Virus record (IMG/VR): IMGVR_UViG_3300027754_005796
Location: 62,001-126,000 of that record
Source: a virus
DNA: 64,000 bases
Direction: 5' to 3' (one strand)
Part shown: piece after piece, positions 45,607 through 54,811 of the stretch
How the letters are laid out: every line of letters starts with the position of its first letter
How positions within the stretch are numbered: the first letter of the stretch is position 1
Notes under the pieces: generated by a model
Database searches by the model: none
What the model was told of the DNA's origin: nothing
Seen by the model: the letters and a program-made list of their open reading frames with translations, nothing else
Position numbers and translations under genes: made by a program

Positions 45607-48320
45607 AAAAACTGATGAGAAATCCTTTTTTACCACAAAGTTTGATTTTTGAAACCATAGCCACCGAAGATTTGGCAAATGTTGAAATTTTGGATGGCAA
45701 ATGGGAAAATCTTACGGATACTGAACGACAGGCAGTATTTAGATTTAATGTTCAAACACCCTCCACAGATGGTTCACCGCCACAAAAAGATACTTGCGAG
45801 TATGATAGATATCATGTTTACATGGTTTCTTTTGGTGGGTGGGATCGTAAAGCTAATGGTGTCAGCATATCCTTTTACAGATGTGATAGCACAGCAGATG
45901 TCGGAGGAGGTTTTGGTAATCAAGTGTTTCTTGCTGTGCAGAAAGCAATTTATGATTATATCAAAGCAAGAAAACCTTATGCATTGTCGTGGTCTCCTGT
46001 AAGAAAATCAAGCACACAAGAAAAAATGAGAAAAGAAGGAGGCAATGCAAGAGGGAGAGTGTATGAAATGCTTTCGAGAGCCCATCTTTTTCCCGAGTAT
46101 GTTTCCTACAAGGAAAACCATTGGATAAGAAAAGATTTGTATGACAAGTTTGCAGTACCTGAAGGTCTTCCAAAGTTAAGTGATGATATATCTAAATCTT
46201 CCACTATGCTCAACAAGGTCTCTGAAATTAAAAGAATGAGACATGAATCAAAAAATGTTTCGCATGAAACAATTTCAAATATTAACGACAAAATATATAA
46301 TTTTGGCATCGAAGACCTCGCAAGAGAAAAAGAAGAGCTTTTAAAAAATGTGATTGATGATCCAGAGCAAAATCCAAATAAATTAAGAATTAATGATTTG
46401 GTACATTTAGATACGAACTATCCCACAGAGTATCAAGATTTTGTCAATGATGAATCATCTCACATTTCTTTATTAAAATACATTAATTCAGGAAGAGATT
46501 ACGGAAAAATCGTTGACATGTCATTGAGATCAGTACCGTGGACTGGTGGTAGTAAAGAGATGTTGCTAGGCAAAGTTTTTCTTGTAGATCAAGGTGATGA
46601 TGCATTCGATAATTATTCTAATTTTACTAATTATTATGTTCAGTTACCGCTGCGAATTTTAGAAAAATTTAAACCAGAAATAAAGTCTGAAAGAACAAAA
46701 CAACGCTTCAAAAAATTATTGGATGATGCGATTAAAAATCCTCTGGGGCTTGACTACGGCACCGAGGTGATTTTTTTACCAATTAAAATTATATTACAGG
46801 AAGACAGGGCTTTTGGCGATATTTTTAAAATTAAGAGATTTTATGATTCTTCTGGAAGCCTTTATTATGAAGCCGAATATGTTAAAAATTATTTTATCAA
46901 TCAAGACATAGACGAAAATTTTAAAAAGTATTTTGCCCCCACAGACATTCAAACTCTTCGTATCGATGAAGATATTACAAATTACGGCAACACTTGGAAC
47001 GGGAGGTTTTTGCCACTAATTCCTTCTACCATTGATAAAGCTGAAAGAAAATTTAGATCATTTATAGAAACTGCAAAATCCGCCCTTGAAGGAGATAATT
47101 TTTTTAAACTCAAAAAAGGAGATCAAGTCGTTGGTATAAAAGGAGACCTGCTTGGCAAATCTAAAATAGGCTTTCGATATGGACAAATTGGTCGGGTAGC
47201 TGATTTAGTGATTGACGACGGTGTACAAGTGCATATTAGCTGGAGAGATGAAAATGCTTTAAAGGATATGGAGTTATATCAACAAGTTTATAAAAACACT
47301 CCTGCTCTCTCGGTTACAAGACGGTATCATGAGCAAGATTATGACGACGCAGTCGGTATTGGTTTAACTTTCCAAAAGTTAAGCGATGAAGCAGTTGAGA
47401 AGGCAAAATCCAATTTGAAAAATGAATATCAAAAAGAGTATTTGGATTTTGTTGAAAATCCTGCATATAATCCAGAGAAAATTAAAGTCGGAGACACGGT
47501 TTTTGCGACTTACAAAACAACTAATTTCGCAAGATGTATGACCGTATCTTATTTTGGTGTGGTATCCAAAGTAGAATCTATTGATGTTTATCCAGATCAA
47601 AAAGTAGTGACTTTTAATCTTGTTGTTGACAAAACAAAAACAGCAAGCTTGATGCCTCAGGAAATTTCATTGAGCGGTTTTAGCATTTCTTCATATGATT
47701 TCTGTATAAAGCTTATGCATTATAATCCAGCGAATGTGTTGCTGCATAAGAAATTGGCACATATGTTTGACATCGGCAAAGATGTATTTACAAGTCGAAG
47801 TGATTGGCAAAAGCGTTTTCAATCAAATTTAGATGGTCAACAGTTCCAACAAAATCAAAAAGTAAAAGTTGCTGCTGGCTGGAAAACTGATGGCACAAGT
47901 GGTCAGCCATTTGTGGGTTATTTCTATCGTATGATTAGCAACAGATTAGCACGAGTTATGAATCCAGACGGAGATTTTGAAGGAGTGCGTATCGAAAAAA
48001 TGTCACCCGTAGGTAAACCAGATTTAAGACGCAATTTATTGCAGCAAATTCAATCCTCGTCCTTATCGATTGGAGATGCTGTTAAAGTATCAAAAGGTAT
48101 GCATGTCAACAAACTCGGGCATATCGTGAATTATTCGCCTAAGAAAGGATTTGCAGGCTATTATGTCATTGTTAAGACCATGCCCAGCGACAATGCTCAT
48201 AGTGAGAGAATAGTGGTAAATGCGGACGATCTTGTTCCAAGCGATGAAGTATCAAAATTGGAATCATACAAAACCATCTTAAATCGCATGAATAGATATT
48301 TTGAATGGAAAAAATTATGA
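45603..48320 (+). CDS. Giant paralogous protein B: N-terminal conserved domain plus repeated SH3/KOW-like segments
   Basis: The protein of 905 residues starts with ATGA overlap. It shares the N-terminal domain (VYMVSFGG, GVSISFYRCD, GGGFGNQVFLAVQKAI, LSWSPV, HLFPEYVSY, IRKDLYDKF) and the repeat pattern: NPNKLRINDLVHL, NPLGLDYGTEVIFL, LKKGDQVVGI, NPEKIKVGDTVFAT and a final IGDAVKVSKG...LGHIVNY. It is closer to protein C than to A, including an almost identical 21 nt stretch near the start codon. The function is unknown. Confidence 0.6.
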   Translation: MKKLMRNPFLPQSLIFETIATEDLANVEILDGKWENLTDTERQAVFRFNVQTPSTDGSPPQKDTCEYDRYHVYMVSFGGWDRKANGVSISFYRCDSTADVGGGFGNQVFLAVQKAIYDYIKARKPYALSWSPVRKSSTQEKMRKEGGNARGRVYEMLSRAHLFPEYVSYKENHWIRKDLYDKFAVPEGLPKLSDDISKSSTMLNKVSEIKRMRHESKNVSHETISNINDKIYNFGIEDLAREKEELLKNVIDDPEQNPNKLRINDLVHLDTNYPTEYQDFVNDESSHISLLKYINSGRDYGKIVDMSLRSVPWTGGSKEMLLGKVFLVDQGDDAFDNYSNFTNYYVQLPLRILEKFKPEIKSERTKQRFKKLLDDAIKNPLGLDYGTEVIFLPIKIILQEDRAFGDIFKIKRFYDSSGSLYYEAEYVKNYFINQDIDENFKKYFAPTDIQTLRIDEDITNYGNTWNGRFLPLIPSTIDKAERKFRSFIETAKSALEGDNFFKLKKGDQVVGIKGDLLGKSKIGFRYGQIGRVADLVIDDGVQVHISWRDENALKDMELYQQVYKNTPALSVTRRYHEQDYDDAVGIGLTFQKLSDEAVEKAKSNLKNEYQKEYLDFVENPAYNPEKIKVGDTVFATYKTTNFARCMTVSYFGVVSKVESIDVYPDQKVVTFNLVVDKTKTASLMPQEISLSGFSISSYDFCIKLMHYNPANVLLHKKLAHMFDIGKDVFTSRSDWQKRFQSNLDGQQFQQNQKVKVAAGWKTDGTSGQPFVGYFYRMISNRLARVMNPDGDFEGVRIEKMSPVGKPDLRRNLLQQIQSSSLSIGDAVKVSKGMHVNKLGHIVNYSPKKGFAGYYVIVKTMPSDNAHSERIVVNADDLVPSDEVSKLESYKTILNRMNRYFEWKKL

Positions 48321-51241
48321 GAAATCCTTTTTTACCAATTACTTTCGATTATTTTGAGACAGTTGCCACCGAGGATTTGCCCAAAATAAAGCCTTTGAAT
48401 GGGGAATGGAAAAATTTAGATAATCCTAATGCATATTCTGTTATTTACAATTTTGATGCCACAAAAACCGATCCAAACGATTCCACCAAAATTATAAAAG
48501 ATGTCTGTGGAACAGATCGTCCCGCATATGATGTAAGATTCAGCGGTAATGATTATGGTCATGAAGGAATTAGCATCTCCTTTTACAGATGCGGAAGAAC
48601 AGCAGATCATCCAGAGGGATTTGGGGGATCGGTTTTTCAAGGGGTTCAAAGAGCAATTTATGATTATGTTATGGCCAGAAAGCCATTCGCTTTGAATTGG
48701 ACTCCTGTGTCAAGATCAGATGGACAGGCACGAGAAAGAGAGAGACAAAAGAGCACAAGTTCAAGACATAGAGTTTATGAAATGTTGTCCATAAGTCATT
48801 TGTTTCCCGATTATGTTTCTTATAAACCCAATCATTGGTTGAGAAGAGATTTGTATGAAAAGGTAGCAGCACCAGAGGGTATGCCTCCAGTTGAAGATGA
48901 AATAAAAGTCAATAGTCCTCTTGCCAAAAAAAAAGCAGCGATTAATGATATGCGACAAAAAAGTTCGCAGAAGCTATTGGCAAATGCCAATCTTGCTTCA
49001 GATATAGTAAGTAAAATCAACGAATTTGGAATTCAAATAAAGAATAAAGCTTTAGAGGATATTAAAGCCAAGAGATTAGAAGCTTTGAATTTACAAATAA
49101 ATGACCCTCAACAGAATCCTCATCGCTTAAAAGTTGATGATTTGGTGCATGTCAGTTTGGATTACCCAGAGGCATATAAATCCTATTTAAATGTCGAATC
49201 TAGTCATAGTTCGGTGCAGAAGATGGTGAATTCGGGTCGGGATTACGGCAAAATTGCTGATTTTAAATTTGAAAGTGTGCCTTGGGAAAATGGCAATAAA
49301 GAGATGTTGTTGGCAAAAGTTTTTCTAGTTGATTCGAGTAATGAAGAGCACCATGATGATTCTCAATTTACAGATTATTATATTTGGTTGCCAGCAAACC
49401 TTTTGGAAAAATACGGTCACGAAAAGCGTGAAGGCAAAAGAATGTCACGCTTACAGAAATTACTTGATAACGAAACAGAAAATCCAAAAAGGTTCCAAAT
49501 AGGTCAAGAAATCATTTGTGTTCCAGATGGTAATTATGCTTATAAAGTTAGGAGAAACGCTGATGGTTTCCAAAATGCTGGCGTAGGTGAAAAGTTTAAA
49601 ATTACTGATGCATACATTGATCCGATTAGTGGTTCAATAGATCTAAAAGCAAAATTTTTAGAAAATGTTTTAGAAGCCGAAGTTCCTGATTGGTTAAGCG
49701 CAATAATAAATCCATCTGATGTTGGTGTTTATAGTGATCGGACCATAGGATTTCATCCTAAAGACCGTGCTGTAAAACATGCAAATAGCACATCAATTGC
49801 AAAAGTAAAGATAGACTATAAAAAAGTTTATGACGCACTCAGTCGTCTCGTGGTAGGAGGTGAAAACCGTCTTGGTTTAAAAAAAGGCGACCAAATTGTT
49901 TTTGTAAAATCAGTAGATATTTCAGAAATTGCAAAAAACCTACCCATTGGTCAAATTGGAAAGGTTCATAAGATTATATTAGAAAGTAGCCTAGTTCCAG
50001 ATCAGATAGAAATAGACAATGTCGAATTTATAATTAATTGGACTAACAAAAACATACTTGAAGATGACTCTAGATTTATAGATGTATACGCCGGAATAGG
50101 AAGAACATTAAGTTTGGCGAAAAGCAATGGTAATAAAGACGAAAAATATTCACAAGATGATGTGAGAATTAAAAAACTAAATGAAGAATCGCAGGCTCTT
50201 GTCAAAAATAATTTTGAAAAGATGTATAAGAAATATCAAGAAATTATCAATCAAGAAATGACCAATAGTGCCAACAAATATGGTTTGAAGCCGGGGGACG
50301 AAGTAATTGTGACTTCCAAGAAAAATCCTAAATTTATTTATAATTTTTGTCAACAATATTTAAAGTACATAGGTGTAGGTAAGCTGCTTTCTTTTAAACT
50401 TCAAATTTCATACGATTTTTTAGAAGACCAAAATTACACAAGCGTAAAAGCAGATATCGAATATGATGTAGAAAAAACACAAGCTTTGACTGGACAGAAG
50501 TCAAACAGCAATCGTGGGCTTATCGATGTTGGTTTAGAAGATTGTTTAGATGTCGTGCCTTACAATCCAGCACAAATTCTCAATGTGAAAAATCTATTGC
50601 ACAACATCCAAGTTGTTACAAAAACCAGTAAAACCAAAGACTTTATTGACAGGCAAGTCAACAAATATTATAGTGATGCAGGTGCTTTCCACACAACCGA
50701 TGGCGACAAAATATTTCCTAAGGATGCTATTTTTTACAATGTGAATGATGAATGGCATCGTGGAATATATATTGGAAATAAAAATGAACGCTTGGCGTAT
50801 GTGGCTAAAAATACAAACACACAGTTTGAAGAGGTGCCTTATGAAGACATCAAGTCTGTTAATCCTCAAAAATCAAAAGCAAAAAAATCTTTTTTGAAAC
50901 ATGGCGGTACAGCTTTTCTTCCTACTTCTTCCCCGGATGCAATTTTTGGGATGGTTGGTCTAGCATTAGGAGATCCGGTTGATGTGGTTGCTGGAGAGCA
51001 CGCAAACAAATCTGGACACATTGTAAGCTGGAGGCGTTTACGGGGAGTTCCTTTTGCCAGCCCCTCTGATGGTCGTGGAGATATGGGTGCAGTCATTTCA
51101 ACTTATCCATCGCCTGACAAGCCGAGCGAAACTATCGTTGTCCCAGCATCTTCTCTCAAAAAGAGCGAAACCCTACATAGATTTGAATCTTTTAGCGGTT
51201 TTCTCTCCCTGCTCAACCGTTTTCTTGTTGAAAGACTCTGA
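48305..51241 (+). CDS. Giant paralogous protein C: N-terminal conserved domain plus repeated SH3/KOW-like segments
   Basis: 978 residues with the same plan: GISISFYRCG, GFGGSVFQGVQRAIYDY, RKPFALNWTPV, HLFPDYVSY and LRRDLYEK at the N-terminus. Then NPHRLKVDDLVHV, NPKRFQIGQEIICV, LKKGDQIVFV, LKPGDEVIVT and LGDPVDVVAGEHANKSGHIVSW. A linker of charged helices joins the two parts. The ATG overlaps gene B by 16 nt, so all three are translated from one message. A phage-internal, injected or tail-associated role is guessed from size and tandem copies. Confidence 0.6.
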   Translation: MEKIMRNPFLPITFDYFETVATEDLPKIKPLNGEWKNLDNPNAYSVIYNFDATKTDPNDSTKIIKDVCGTDRPAYDVRFSGNDYGHEGISISFYRCGRTADHPEGFGGSVFQGVQRAIYDYVMARKPFALNWTPVSRSDGQARERERQKSTSSRHRVYEMLSISHLFPDYVSYKPNHWLRRDLYEKVAAPEGMPPVEDEIKVNSPLAKKKAAINDMRQKSSQKLLANANLASDIVSKINEFGIQIKNKALEDIKAKRLEALNLQINDPQQNPHRLKVDDLVHVSLDYPEAYKSYLNVESSHSSVQKMVNSGRDYGKIADFKFESVPWENGNKEMLLAKVFLVDSSNEEHHDDSQFTDYYIWLPANLLEKYGHEKREGKRMSRLQKLLDNETENPKRFQIGQEIICVPDGNYAYKVRRNADGFQNAGVGEKFKITDAYIDPISGSIDLKAKFLENVLEAEVPDWLSAIINPSDVGVYSDRTIGFHPKDRAVKHANSTSIAKVKIDYKKVYDALSRLVVGGENRLGLKKGDQIVFVKSVDISEIAKNLPIGQIGKVHKIILESSLVPDQIEIDNVEFIINWTNKNILEDDSRFIDVYAGIGRTLSLAKSNGNKDEKYSQDDVRIKKLNEESQALVKNNFEKMYKKYQEIINQEMTNSANKYGLKPGDEVIVTSKKNPKFIYNFCQQYLKYIGVGKLLSFKLQISYDFLEDQNYTSVKADIEYDVEKTQALTGQKSNSNRGLIDVGLEDCLDVVPYNPAQILNVKNLLHNIQVVTKTSKTKDFIDRQVNKYYSDAGAFHTTDGDKIFPKDAIFYNVNDEWHRGIYIGNKNERLAYVAKNTNTQFEEVPYEDIKSVNPQKSKAKKSFLKHGGTAFLPTSSPDAIFGMVGLALGDPVDVVAGEHANKSGHIVSWRRLRGVPFASPSDGRGDMGAVISTYPSPDKPSETIVVPASSLKKSETLHRFESFSGFLSLLNRFLVERL

Positions 51242-51264
51242 TACAACATCGGAGGTATTTGATC

Positions 51265-51483
51265 ATGGATAAATATTTAAAAATACTTGCAGCCTTTGAA
51301 CAGGCTGGTGCTTTTATGCAAGTGGTGGCAAGTTTTCTTGCTACCTACCACAAAAGCTTAATTGAAAACGGCTTCCAGCGAGATGAAGCCCTGAAACTCG
51401 TCTCGGCACTTCAAAGAGAAATGATTCGTGAAGGTTTGCGCATGAACGATGACGATGAACCCGAAGAGCAAAGTGAAGAATAA
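51265..51483 (+). CDS. Hypothetical protein
   Basis: The ATG at 51265 has GGAGG upstream. The 72-residue protein is helical with an acidic C-terminus (DDDEPEEQSEE). No family is recognised. The next gene begins immediately after its stop. Confidence 0.5.
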   Translation: MDKYLKILAAFEQAGAFMQVVASFLATYHKSLIENGFQRDEALKLVSALQREMIREGLRMNDDDEPEEQSEE

Positions 51484-51888
51484 ATGTCTGTCAAGCAAGT
51501 CATAATTTGGAGGCACGATCTTAAGTGTCGTCTGGGTAAAAAGATGGCGCAAGCAGGTCACGCTGCTCTTGCACCCTTCTTTGAAACATTTCAAAATAGT
51601 ACAGATGCAGATGGAAATGTCGTTTTTAAAATGACACTATCCCAGTTCGAGTGGTATTTGGGAAATCAAAAGAAAATTGTTTTACGGGTGGATACTGAAG
51701 CTGATTTGTTGTTTTTGTATCAAAGGGCCAAAGAGTTGCGAATTCCTGCTTATTTGATTGTTGACAGCGGTTTGACTGAGTGGGATGAGCCCACCAAGAC
51801 TTGCATATCACTTGGTCCATCTGAAGAAAAGATTATTGATGAATTGACAGGAGAGAAAGGACCTTTGGGTAAGTTGCAACTCCTTTAA
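51484..51888 (+). CDS. Peptidyl-tRNA hydrolase 2 family protein
   Basis: PTH2 motifs are present: QVIIWRHDLKCRLGKKMAQAGHAAL (conserved RxDL, GK and AQxxHA), KKIVLRVDTEADL, IPAYLIVDSGLTEWDEPTKTCISLGPS and a final GPLGKLQLL. The fold is that of archaeal/eukaryotic Pth2, also found in some bacteria and phages. It cleaves peptidyl-tRNA dropped by stalled ribosomes and so recycles tRNA. With bS21, IF3 and deformylase it extends the phage's translation set. Confidence 0.87.
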   Translation: MSVKQVIIWRHDLKCRLGKKMAQAGHAALAPFFETFQNSTDADGNVVFKMTLSQFEWYLGNQKKIVLRVDTEADLLFLYQRAKELRIPAYLIVDSGLTEWDEPTKTCISLGPSEEKIIDELTGEKGPLGKLQLL

Positions 51889-51920
51889 AATATGCTCCAC
51901 ATAGAAGTAGATACTTTTAT

Positions 51921-52547
51921 ATGGAGGTGCGGGTGTCTGTTGCTCATAGGAAAGTTCTGGTTTTGAATAAATCGTGGCGACCAGTTGGTGTCATCACGGT
52001 CGAAAAAGCTTTACAAAAAGTATTTTCAACATATATTGATGGCACTCCAAAAGCCAAAATCGTTGATGCCGTTAATGATTTTGCCACATTTACTTGGGAA
52101 GACTGGTCTAAATTAATTCCCAAAGATGATGAACTTAAACTAAGGACAGTAAATGCTGTTTTCCGTGTGCCTGAAGTAATTCAATATACCCGTTATGACA
52201 AAGTGCCTAACCATAAGGTGCATTACAATCGAAGAACTATTTATCGGCGTGATAATTTTCGCTGTCAATATTGCGGCAAGCGGAAAACCACCAGCGAATT
52301 GAGTCTTGATCATGTGATCCCAAGATGTCAGGGAGGTCTGACAAATTGGGAAAATATTGTGGTGGCATGCACAGACTGTAATAGTCGCAAAGCTGGCAGA
52401 ACTCCGAAAGAGGCTGGTATGAAGCTGTTGCGACCACCTTTTAAACCCAAGCATGATTTCCTTGTCGAAGATATTCGTGTTGATTCTTGGACCGCTTTCT
52501 TAGGAGAAGCATATTGGAATGTTATGTTGGAAAATGACATAAAATAG
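51921..52547 (+). CDS. HNH endonuclease
   Basis: A widespread bacterial/phage HNH type: an N-terminal domain beginning VLVLNKSWRPVGVITVEKAL, then CQYCGKRKTTSELSLDHVIPRCQGG, NIVVACTDCNSRKAGRTP (HNH site plus two CxxC zinc pairs). The biological role of this family is not firmly known; some act near DNA packaging. ATG 51921 is given, but a GTG at 51933 fits the GGAGG site better. Confidence 0.85.
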   Translation: MEVRVSVAHRKVLVLNKSWRPVGVITVEKALQKVFSTYIDGTPKAKIVDAVNDFATFTWEDWSKLIPKDDELKLRTVNAVFRVPEVIQYTRYDKVPNHKVHYNRRTIYRRDNFRCQYCGKRKTTSELSLDHVIPRCQGGLTNWENIVVACTDCNSRKAGRTPKEAGMKLLRPPFKPKHDFLVEDIRVDSWTAFLGEAYWNVMLENDIK

Positions 52548-52579
52548 CTTAAAATTGATTATTTAAAGGAGTCCTGCGA

Positions 52580-52768
52580 ATGTGGTTGAAATTATCGACG
52601 CAATGGATTAATATGGCGCACATGGTGCGTGTAGAGATTAAGGTTGAAGGTGGCAAGAAAATTGCCACCTTTTATTCTACAAAAACTGGTGGTCAGGACC
52701 GCACATTTGTTGAAGGTGCTGACGCAGAGGTAGTTGAAAAACACCTCTCCCAAAACAGCTTTGCTTAA
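52580..52768 (+). CDS. Hypothetical protein
   Basis: A 62-residue protein with AAAGGAG upstream. It has MWLKLSTQWINMAHMVRVEI followed by a strand-turn-strand. The style resembles small host proteins that sense membranes or bind RNA, but no family is assigned. It precedes the AAA ATPase by 16 nt. Confidence 0.5.
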   Translation: MWLKLSTQWINMAHMVRVEIKVEGGKKIATFYSTKTGGQDRTFVEGADAEVVEKHLSQNSFA

Positions 52769-52784
52769 TGAAAGCGAGACGGGG

Positions 52785-53936
52785 ATGTTGTCTATATTTT
52801 TAACATTTGCAGCATCCTTCGTTGGTTTGTGGGCGTTCTTCAAATATATTTTGTTGATTGAAATTCGAGTTGATGCCAACACATTCAAAACTTTCTATGA
52901 ATATTTCAAAAATGACAGGATGTTTCTATTACATGAGGAATTCACCTCTGAAACAAGACATCCAATTCATTACGCTGCCTTTTGTTGCCCACGCAATATG
53001 CCTTGGTTTTTTCTTTCTCACTCAGAAAGACTGATGCAGGCTGGCTGGATCAGCAAAGATTATGTGACAATAATTACCTGTTTTAGATGGCGTTATCGTT
53101 TCTTGAAAAATTTTCTGCAAACAAAATTAGTTGAGTCCAGTTTCAAGACTCATGGCATACCAGTTCAATTGTTGTTGCCATATGGTTTGGATCGTATTGG
53201 CGCATTGAAAGAACAAGCTCCTGAGCCTGTAGTCGATAGGTCGCTCTGGGAAGACTTGGAGAAAGAAGTTCAAGAAATTCTTAAGGGTTCCAGAAGAAAG
53301 ACGGGAGCTTTGCTCTACGGTCCACCCGGAAATGGCAAAACAAGTTTGGTCAAGTATATTGCAACCAAATACAGGTTGCCGATTATGATTTTTACTTTGA
53401 ATCCCGAATGGAATAATCAGGACATGCTAATGTTGTTCAGCAATATTCCTCAAGGCTGTATAGTCTTAATGGAAGATTTTGATAATTATTTTGACAAGCG
53501 TGTATGCATTGTCGGAAATGGCGATAAAGGTTGTGTTAAATTCACATATGATGTCATTTTGAATGGTCTTGACGGCGTTTACAACACATATGAGCGTGTC
53601 GTATTCATAATGACCGTCAATGATAAAAACAAAGTTGATGATGCCCTGATGAATCGGCCAAGTCGATTTAAGTTTGCTCGTGAGTTTGCTAATCCAGACC
53701 TTGCTGTGCGAATAAAACTTCTTGGAGAGGATTGGGCTGCAAGCACAGAAGGACTAAATTTGGATCAAATCTACAGACTGCAAGAGTATCAAAAACAAGG
53801 AAACAGTCTGGTTGAAGGCACCAAGAAATTAAACATCAAAGCAAACGCTGTTGAGAAAAAAGAGGCTTTGTCTGTTTTTCTCGCAAGCGCCATCTCATCA
53901 AATCAAGACATAGTCAATGAATTCAAGTTCAAGTAA
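52785..53936 (+). CDS. BCS1-like membrane-anchored AAA ATPase
   Basis: One N-terminal membrane helix (about 2-24) precedes a BCS1-type domain and an AAA module. Walker A is GPPGNGKT (179-186), Walker B is CIVLMEDFDNYF (about 225-236), followed by a VFIMTVNDKNKVDDALMNRPSR sensor/arginine-finger region. BCS1 translocates folded proteins across the mitochondrial inner membrane; bacterial and phage homologues are of unknown role. A membrane remodelling or protein translocation task is inferred. The start at ATG 52785 is uncertain. Confidence 0.82.
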   Translation: MLSIFLTFAASFVGLWAFFKYILLIEIRVDANTFKTFYEYFKNDRMFLLHEEFTSETRHPIHYAAFCCPRNMPWFFLSHSERLMQAGWISKDYVTIITCFRWRYRFLKNFLQTKLVESSFKTHGIPVQLLLPYGLDRIGALKEQAPEPVVDRSLWEDLEKEVQEILKGSRRKTGALLYGPPGNGKTSLVKYIATKYRLPIMIFTLNPEWNNQDMLMLFSNIPQGCIVLMEDFDNYFDKRVCIVGNGDKGCVKFTYDVILNGLDGVYNTYERVVFIMTVNDKNKVDDALMNRPSRFKFAREFANPDLAVRIKLLGEDWAASTEGLNLDQIYRLQEYQKQGNSLVEGTKKLNIKANAVEKKEALSVFLASAISSNQDIVNEFKFK

Positions 53937-54809
53937 ATTTCTCGGAAATTCTTCACCGGATGCAAACTTTTGATTTGCGCTATTTTTGAATTTCTCCTTG
54001 ATTCTTCGTAAAATGTTTGGATTGTGTGTGAAAAACATTTCCACATCTCTCTTTGTTTCTTTTTCGCTGAGAATTGAGTAGCCTGCTGTCTTAAAGGTTT
54101 TTTTGTAGCTTTCCTGTGGATCAAGCAATTTGTGCGAAGTTAGTGTTTTGACACCCATGTTGCCGAGTTCTTCTTCGTTAAAAATAAGATGAATAAATGC
54201 TTTGTTGTTATCAGCATGGGCACCATGTCTGGACACCCAAGGATGACATCTTAAACATATCTTGCAATCTTCGGTTTTTATAGATTTTATTTTTTCCAAA
54301 GTCTGATCAAAGTCTCCTGTGTGATCCATCACATCGTGCGCTAGGATGATGTCGTAAGGACCGTTTTTTTCCACATCTGTCCATGAATTTGTGAGTAATA
54401 AATTATTTGTGTTTTCAAATTTCCAATCTTGTTTTTTTGCGTCACATCCTACAACTTTTCTTGGTCCGTGAAGGTTGGTCATCACATACGCAACATGTCC
54501 TTCACCGCAGCCGATTTGCAGCACAGTTTTGTCAATCATATCTACTTTGATCAACTCGTGGACTATTTTTGCGCCTTGGTGCAATTTTTCATCTTCAGTT
54601 GTGCATATTTCCTCTGAAGGGATCGCATCTGGCCACACGCCTGATTTGGATAACATTCTGAGTTCTGTAATTTCTTTTAATTTTTCGTGATCAGTCTTGG
54701 GTTCAGGAGGCAGGGCTTTTTCTTCTGCAAGCAATTTTTGCATAAAATGCATCATGGCTTCCATATGGCTAATAAACTGTTTGACCGTTTGAATTTCAAT
54801 TTTCGTCAT
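53898..54809 (-). CDS. SAM-dependent methyltransferase
   Basis: TVLQIGCGEGHVAYVM (motif I), VVGCDAKK (strand 2), YDIILAHDVMDHTGDFDQTLEKIK (motif IV) and CLRCHPWVSRHG define the core, after an ~85-residue helical N-terminal region. ATG 54809 has GAGGT and follows the stop of the upstream gene. The 303-residue protein ends in a convergent overlap with the AAA ATPase gene (39 nt). Confidence 0.75.
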   Translation of the reverse strand: MTKIEIQTVKQFISHMEAMMHFMQKLLAEEKALPPEPKTDHEKLKEITELRMLSKSGVWPDAIPSEEICTTEDEKLHQGAKIVHELIKVDMIDKTVLQIGCGEGHVAYVMTNLHGPRKVVGCDAKKQDWKFENTNNLLLTNSWTDVEKNGPYDIILAHDVMDHTGDFDQTLEKIKSIKTEDCKICLRCHPWVSRHGAHADNNKAFIHLIFNEEELGNMGVKTLTSHKLLDPQESYKKTFKTAGYSILSEKETKRDVEMFFTHNPNILRRIKEKFKNSANQKFASGEEFPRNLLELEFIDYVLI

Positions 54810-54811
54810 GA

